Shown: positions 4,766 through 7,705 of the stretch, piece by piece
Position numbering within the stretch: the stretch's first letter is position 1
Layout of the letters: each line of letters begins with the position of its first letter
NCBI GenBank assembly: GCA_028688235.1
Contig: JAQTYP010000150.1
Location: forward strand, 1-7,705
Direction: 5' to 3'
Source of the DNA: Methylomonas sp.
Lineage (GTDB): Bacteria; Pseudomonadota; Gammaproteobacteria; Methylococcales; Methylomonadaceae
Length of the DNA stretch: 7,705 bases
Notes under the pieces: model-generated
Database searches by the model: none
Told to the model about the DNA's origin: nothing
Seen by the model: only the letters and a program-made list of their open reading frames with translations
Position numbers and translations under genes: made by a program

Positions 4766-7174
4766 GTGAACGATAAGTTGAAGTTGTCGCAAGAATTTAG
4801 AATGTTGAAAGTCGCTGCCGTGGTTTCGGCGTTGGTACTGAGCGCTTGCGCCCAGGAAGATCCGATGCAGTTTATTCAGGAAGGCAGGGCGTTGTTCGAT
4901 AAGGGCGACATGGAGAGTGCCAGAGTTCAATTCAAGAATGCCTTGCAGATTAATCCGAAATTGGCCGAGGCGTATTATGGTCTGGCGCTGCTGGATCAAA
5001 AAAAGCCGGATTTATTGGAGATGCGAAAAAATCTGCTGGAAGTGGTGGCGCTCGATCCTAACCATGTAGATGCACAGGCGCAATTAGGTTTGCTGTTTCC
5101 TGATCAAATGGACAAGGCGAAGGAACACTTAGCTGTTGCCAAAAAGCTCGATCCGGAAAACATCAATACTTTGGTTTTGGATGCGACGTTAACGCTACGT
5201 GAAGGCAACAAAGCCGAGGCATTAAGGCTTATCGAGAAAGTGCTTGCCAAAGACGAATCCAACGCCGAGGCCATTCGTCTGCAGACGTTTATTCTGGCTT
5301 CGGATAAGCATTACGACGAGGCGCTGACTGCTCTGAATCGCGGCATAAAGGCGCGTCCCGACGATTCCGGATTGGGGCTGCTGAAGGTGCGCGTACATTT
5401 AGAGCAGGAAAAATTCGATGAAGTGATTCGCGATTATGAAGAGCTAATCGCCAAGCATCCGGACGATAAAAAGTTGCGGCTTGACCAGATCAAGATCCTG
5501 ACAGTTATAGGCAAACCCGACCTGGCGGAACAAGCCTTACGCGACGCGACAATCAAAGACCCAAATGATGTTGAGTTGAAGATCGATCTGGTAAATTTCA
5601 TCGAAGTGAGCAACCCGGCAAAAGCCGAAACGGTATTAAAAGAGTTCATTCAAGCCTATCCAGCCGATATCAATCTAAAGACTCGCCTGGCGGGTTACTA
5701 TATCGGCCACAAGCGCAACTCGGATGCCGAGATGCTATTGAAGGAGATCGTCGCGGCGGATCAAAATGGCAAGGATGGGTTGACCGCCAAGGTCCGTTTG
5801 GCCGAATTGGCTTGGACCCAAAACGATAAGGCAACGGCGAACCAGTTGGTCGAAGAGGTGATCAATGCCGACGCCAGTAATAGCGGCGCCTTGACGTTTC
5901 GCGCGAGTATGCGTCTTGGCAAACAAGAGATAGAGGGAGCGATATCTGATTTGCGTATCGTGTTACGCGATCAGCCAAATTCCGATCAGGCCATGATCAT
6001 GCTGGCTCAGGCCTACGCGGCGAAAGGCGAATCCGAGGTTGCTCAAAGCCACTGGCGAAAGGCGCTTGAAGTCAATCCGAATAACCTGTCGGCACTTGGG
6101 CCCTTGACGACGGCCTTATTCGAACGTGGAGAATCGGCGCGGGCCGAGGAACTGGTGGCTAAGTCGCTCAAGGCCAGTCCGGGCAATCCAGCCATGCTGG
6201 AGCTACTGGTGCAGGCAAGGGCGGCGCAAAAGAACTGGGTTGGCGCCGAGGAAGCGGCTAACGAATTGAAGAAGCAGCCTCAAGCCACCCTTGCGGCGAC
6301 CATGTTGGAAGGCATGCTGGCCGCCAGCCAAGGCAAGCATGCGCAAGCCATTCAAGCCTATAAAGAAATTTTGTCTAAGAAGCCGAATGCGCAGGAAGCG
6401 CTGATCGCCATGGCCAAATCCTACGAGGCCTCAGGCAAACGCCCTGAATTCTTTGTTTTCATGAAGACCTTTATTAAAGCAAATCCGAGCAATATGGTCG
6501 CCCAAAATACCTTGGGTATGGCCTACGTTTCCGATAAAAACTTGGACGAGGCCGGCAAGGTTTTTCGTGAGGCCTTGAAGATAGAGCCGAAATCCGCTGC
6601 TACATACAGCCTGTTGGCGTCGGTCTTGACCCAGCAAGGCAAGAAATCCGAGGCCGAAGACGTATTGCGCAAGGGCTTGGAGGCCGTGCCGGGCGACTCG
6701 GAATTGATGATGGCGCAGGCTAGATATTACGAAGGCACCAAGAATTTTCCAGCCGCCATCGCCGCCTACGATGGGGTACTGAAAAAATTTCCCGCTAACG
6801 ATGAGGCGGCGAATAACTTGGCATATTTGCTGGTTAGCGCAGAAGGAGAGGACGCGAATCGGCTCGCTCAAGCGGGTATCTTGGTCGAACGATTCAAGGC
6901 TTCGAAAAACCCCTATTTTCTGGATACTTACGCCTGGGTTTTGTTTAAAACGGGCAAGGCCGGCGAGGCGGTGGAAGTGCTCAAAAAAGCGGTCGTGGCC
7001 GTCCCAAATAACGCGGATATTCATTACCACCTGGGCGAGGCATATCTGAGCGTCGGCAATCACAGCGACAGCAAGGCCGAGCTGGAAAAGTCCCTGGCGC
7101 TCGCCGAGCGTAGGGGCGGCTTCGACGGCATGGAAAGGGCCAAGGAATTGCTGAAACAGGTTGGCAAATCCTAG
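4766..7174 (+). CDS. prsT: PrsT-like TPR lipoprotein of the PEP-CTERM/exosortase system
   Basis: An 802-residue TPR lipoprotein. From the GTG start the N-terminus carries a hydrophobic segment and lipobox LSAC with Cys 28. Ala follows the Cys, so there is no Asp inner-membrane retention signal, and outer-membrane anchoring facing the periplasm is likely. From about residue 36 to the end it is almost all TPR units, starting with FIQEGRALFDKGD and repeating A-x-x-x-Y / NP patterns. A conserved cap at 678-802 (NDEAANNLA, LVERF, LDTYAWV, HYHLGEAY) matches the end of the partial gene at 1-1376. Length and architecture fit the PrsT family, which is found with exosortases and exopolysaccharide genes and is thought to act as an assembly scaffold; its biochemical role is not established. 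It follows the exosortase gene on the same strand and is followed by a probable terminator. The TPR lipoprotein call is firm; the symbol rests on architecture and context. Confidence 0.85.
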   Translation: MNDKLKLSQEFRMLKVAAVVSALVLSACAQEDPMQFIQEGRALFDKGDMESARVQFKNALQINPKLAEAYYGLALLDQKKPDLLEMRKNLLEVVALDPNHVDAQAQLGLLFPDQMDKAKEHLAVAKKLDPENINTLVLDATLTLREGNKAEALRLIEKVLAKDESNAEAIRLQTFILASDKHYDEALTALNRGIKARPDDSGLGLLKVRVHLEQEKFDEVIRDYEELIAKHPDDKKLRLDQIKILTVIGKPDLAEQALRDATIKDPNDVELKIDLVNFIEVSNPAKAETVLKEFIQAYPADINLKTRLAGYYIGHKRNSDAEMLLKEIVAADQNGKDGLTAKVRLAELAWTQNDKATANQLVEEVINADASNSGALTFRASMRLGKQEIEGAISDLRIVLRDQPNSDQAMIMLAQAYAAKGESEVAQSHWRKALEVNPNNLSALGPLTTALFERGESARAEELVAKSLKASPGNPAMLELLVQARAAQKNWVGAEEAANELKKQPQATLAATMLEGMLAASQGKHAQAIQAYKEILSKKPNAQEALIAMAKSYEASGKRPEFFVFMKTFIKANPSNMVAQNTLGMAYVSDKNLDEAGKVFREALKIEPKSAATYSLLASVLTQQGKKSEAEDVLRKGLEAVPGDSELMMAQARYYEGTKNFPAAIAAYDGVLKKFPANDEAANNLAYLLVSAEGEDANRLAQAGILVERFKASKNPYFLDTYAWVLFKTGKAGEAVEVLKKAVVAVPNNADIHYHLGEAYLSVGNHSDSKAELEKSLALAERRGGFDGMERAKELLKQVGKS

Positions 7175-7189
7175 CCGGAGATCATAGCT

Positions 7190-7236
7190 GCCGCGGCGTC
7201 CCTAGCTTTGGCTGGCCGCGGCTTAACCTTCTCTTT
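7190..7236 (+). terminator. Probable Rho-independent terminator after the TPR lipoprotein gene
   Basis: GCCGCGGC (7190-7197) pairs with the identical palindromic octamer at 7215-7222. A small inner stem AGC / GCT lies in the loop. The trailing bases TTAACCTTCTCTTTT are T-rich but interrupted. It begins 15 bases after the stop codon, which suits a terminator. The imperfect T-tract keeps confidence moderate. Confidence 0.55.
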
Positions 7237-7303
7237 TCAGTCCACGGTCCGAGGGCTTAGAGAGCCATCGGCGCCTGACTTGCTGGGTTAGCTGGATAAC
7301 GTA

Positions 7304-7330
7304 GGGCGGGCTTCGAACCAGGGCTCGCCC
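7304..7330 (+). other. Leader hairpin upstream of the last gene
   Basis: GGGCGGGC (7304-7311) pairs with GCTCGCCC (7323-7330) with one G-T pair and an 11-base loop. It ends 33 bases before the start codon at 7364 and 18 bases before its ribosome site. It might be a transcript-stabilising or attenuating structure, or a dispersed palindrome. I recognise no known riboswitch in it. Confidence 0.35.
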
Positions 7331-7363
7331 CAATACTTTTGAGTAAACAAGGAGTTTAAATCC

Positions 7364-7705
7364 ATGAAGTTAAATATCAAATTGGCGGCATCGCTGCTGT
7401 TGGCGGGCGGTGTGTCGATGGCGCATGCGACCAGCTACAACGTCAACGCCGTGTTTACAGACGGCGGCATGCAGGGGCTTACCTTATTCGACGGTAGCTT
7501 CGATTGGGACGGAACGTCGGTAAGCAATTTTTCCGGACTGCTCAGCGAATCGATGTGGGGTTGGAACACTAAATTGAATCTTTTTAGGGATAAAGGCATG
7601 CAAATTGGATTTGTGGCCCCTGCTGAATACTCGGGCAACGTCTATGCGAAGCCCGGTGGTTATGGTGCCAACGACGCGCAGCTGTTGAATTTGACTCACC
7701 AATTA
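7364..7705 (+). CDS. Secreted protein, N-terminal part (3' end outside window)
   Basis: The first 114 codons of an exported protein; the frame stays open to the last base. ATG 7364 has a strong AAGGAG ribosome site (7349-7354) nine bases upstream. A clear Sec signal peptide covers residues 1-22: Lys at 2 and 6, a Leu/Ala-rich core, and cleavage at AHA|T. The mature part starts TSYNVNAVFTDGG and is rich in Gly, Ser, Asn, Asp and aromatic residues, with no cysteine so far. This is the composition of many exosortase substrates. Its position, just after the exosortase and TPR lipoprotein genes, makes it a likely second substrate, but the diagnostic C-terminal motif would lie beyond the window. 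Separate transcription is suggested by the terminator before it. The coding call is firm; the substrate role is inference and the body family is not recognised. Confidence 0.8.
   Translation, partial: MKLNIKLAASLLLAGGVSMAHATSYNVNAVFTDGGMQGLTLFDGSFDWDGTSVSNFSGLLSESMWGWNTKLNLFRDKGMQIGFVAPAEYSGNVYAKPGGYGANDAQLLNLTHQL

Noticed and set aside
6431..7063. Long minus-strand open frame (210 codons) inside the TPR lipoprotein gene
   Set aside because: It lies antisense to a well-supported TPR coding region and its translation lacks family features, so it is a shadow frame.
7200..7225. Sigma-54 promoter (TTGG ... GC) before the last secreted-protein gene
   Set aside because: The GG-to-GC spacing is one base short of the required -24/-12 distance, and the bases belong to the terminator hairpin. 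A similar near-match on the minus strand around 2325-2345 fails the same way.

Overview
The window carries part of a protein-sorting locus of the exosortase (PEP-CTERM / VPLPA-CTERM) type from a Gram-negative bacterium. The moderate base composition, the lipoprotein-type TPR proteins and the exosortase fused to an EpsI domain fit a gammaproteobacterium, perhaps a methanotroph of the Methylococcales. That taxonomic guess comes from memory of where such loci occur and was not tested.

Layout. (1) 1-1376, plus strand: the 3' part of a large TPR gene that enters from outside the window. (2) 1377-1529: a gap between convergent genes with two tandem 7-bp hairpins and a third, larger one. (3) 1530-2261, minus strand: a complete secreted protein with a signal peptide and a C-terminal VPxxPA-type sorting tail. 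(4) 2282-2425, minus strand: just upstream of that gene, an orphan second sorting tail (VPIPPAFW core) with no protein body or convincing start, apparently the remnant of another substrate gene. (5) 2429-3005: about 580 bases with no convincing gene, holding a minus-strand terminator-like hairpin and an AT-rich hairpin. (6) 3006-4643, plus strand: an exosortase with Cys, Arg and His catalytic residues in place and a C-terminal EpsI domain, best matched to XrtD. (7) 4766-7174, plus strand: an 802-residue TPR lipoprotein of the PrsT type, paralogous to the gene at the left edge. (8) 7175-7363: a probable terminator and a leader hairpin. (9) 7364-7705, plus strand: the 5' end of another secreted-protein gene that runs off the window.

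How it fits together. Substrates would be exported by Sec, held in the inner membrane by the C-terminal hydrophobic segment, and cut at the VPxxPA motif by the exosortase. The fused EpsI domain and the PrsT-like TPR lipoproteins would link this to exopolysaccharide or outer-surface assembly. The protein at 1530-2261 is the clearest local substrate. The one starting at 7364 is a likely second, but its C-terminus is not visible.

The most notable points are the orphan sorting tail, the shared VPI-x-PAFW core of the two tails, and the different order of repeat blocks in the two TPR paralogs. The system type itself (exosortase D, PrsT, EpsI) is known. I found no evidence for a wholly new system here.
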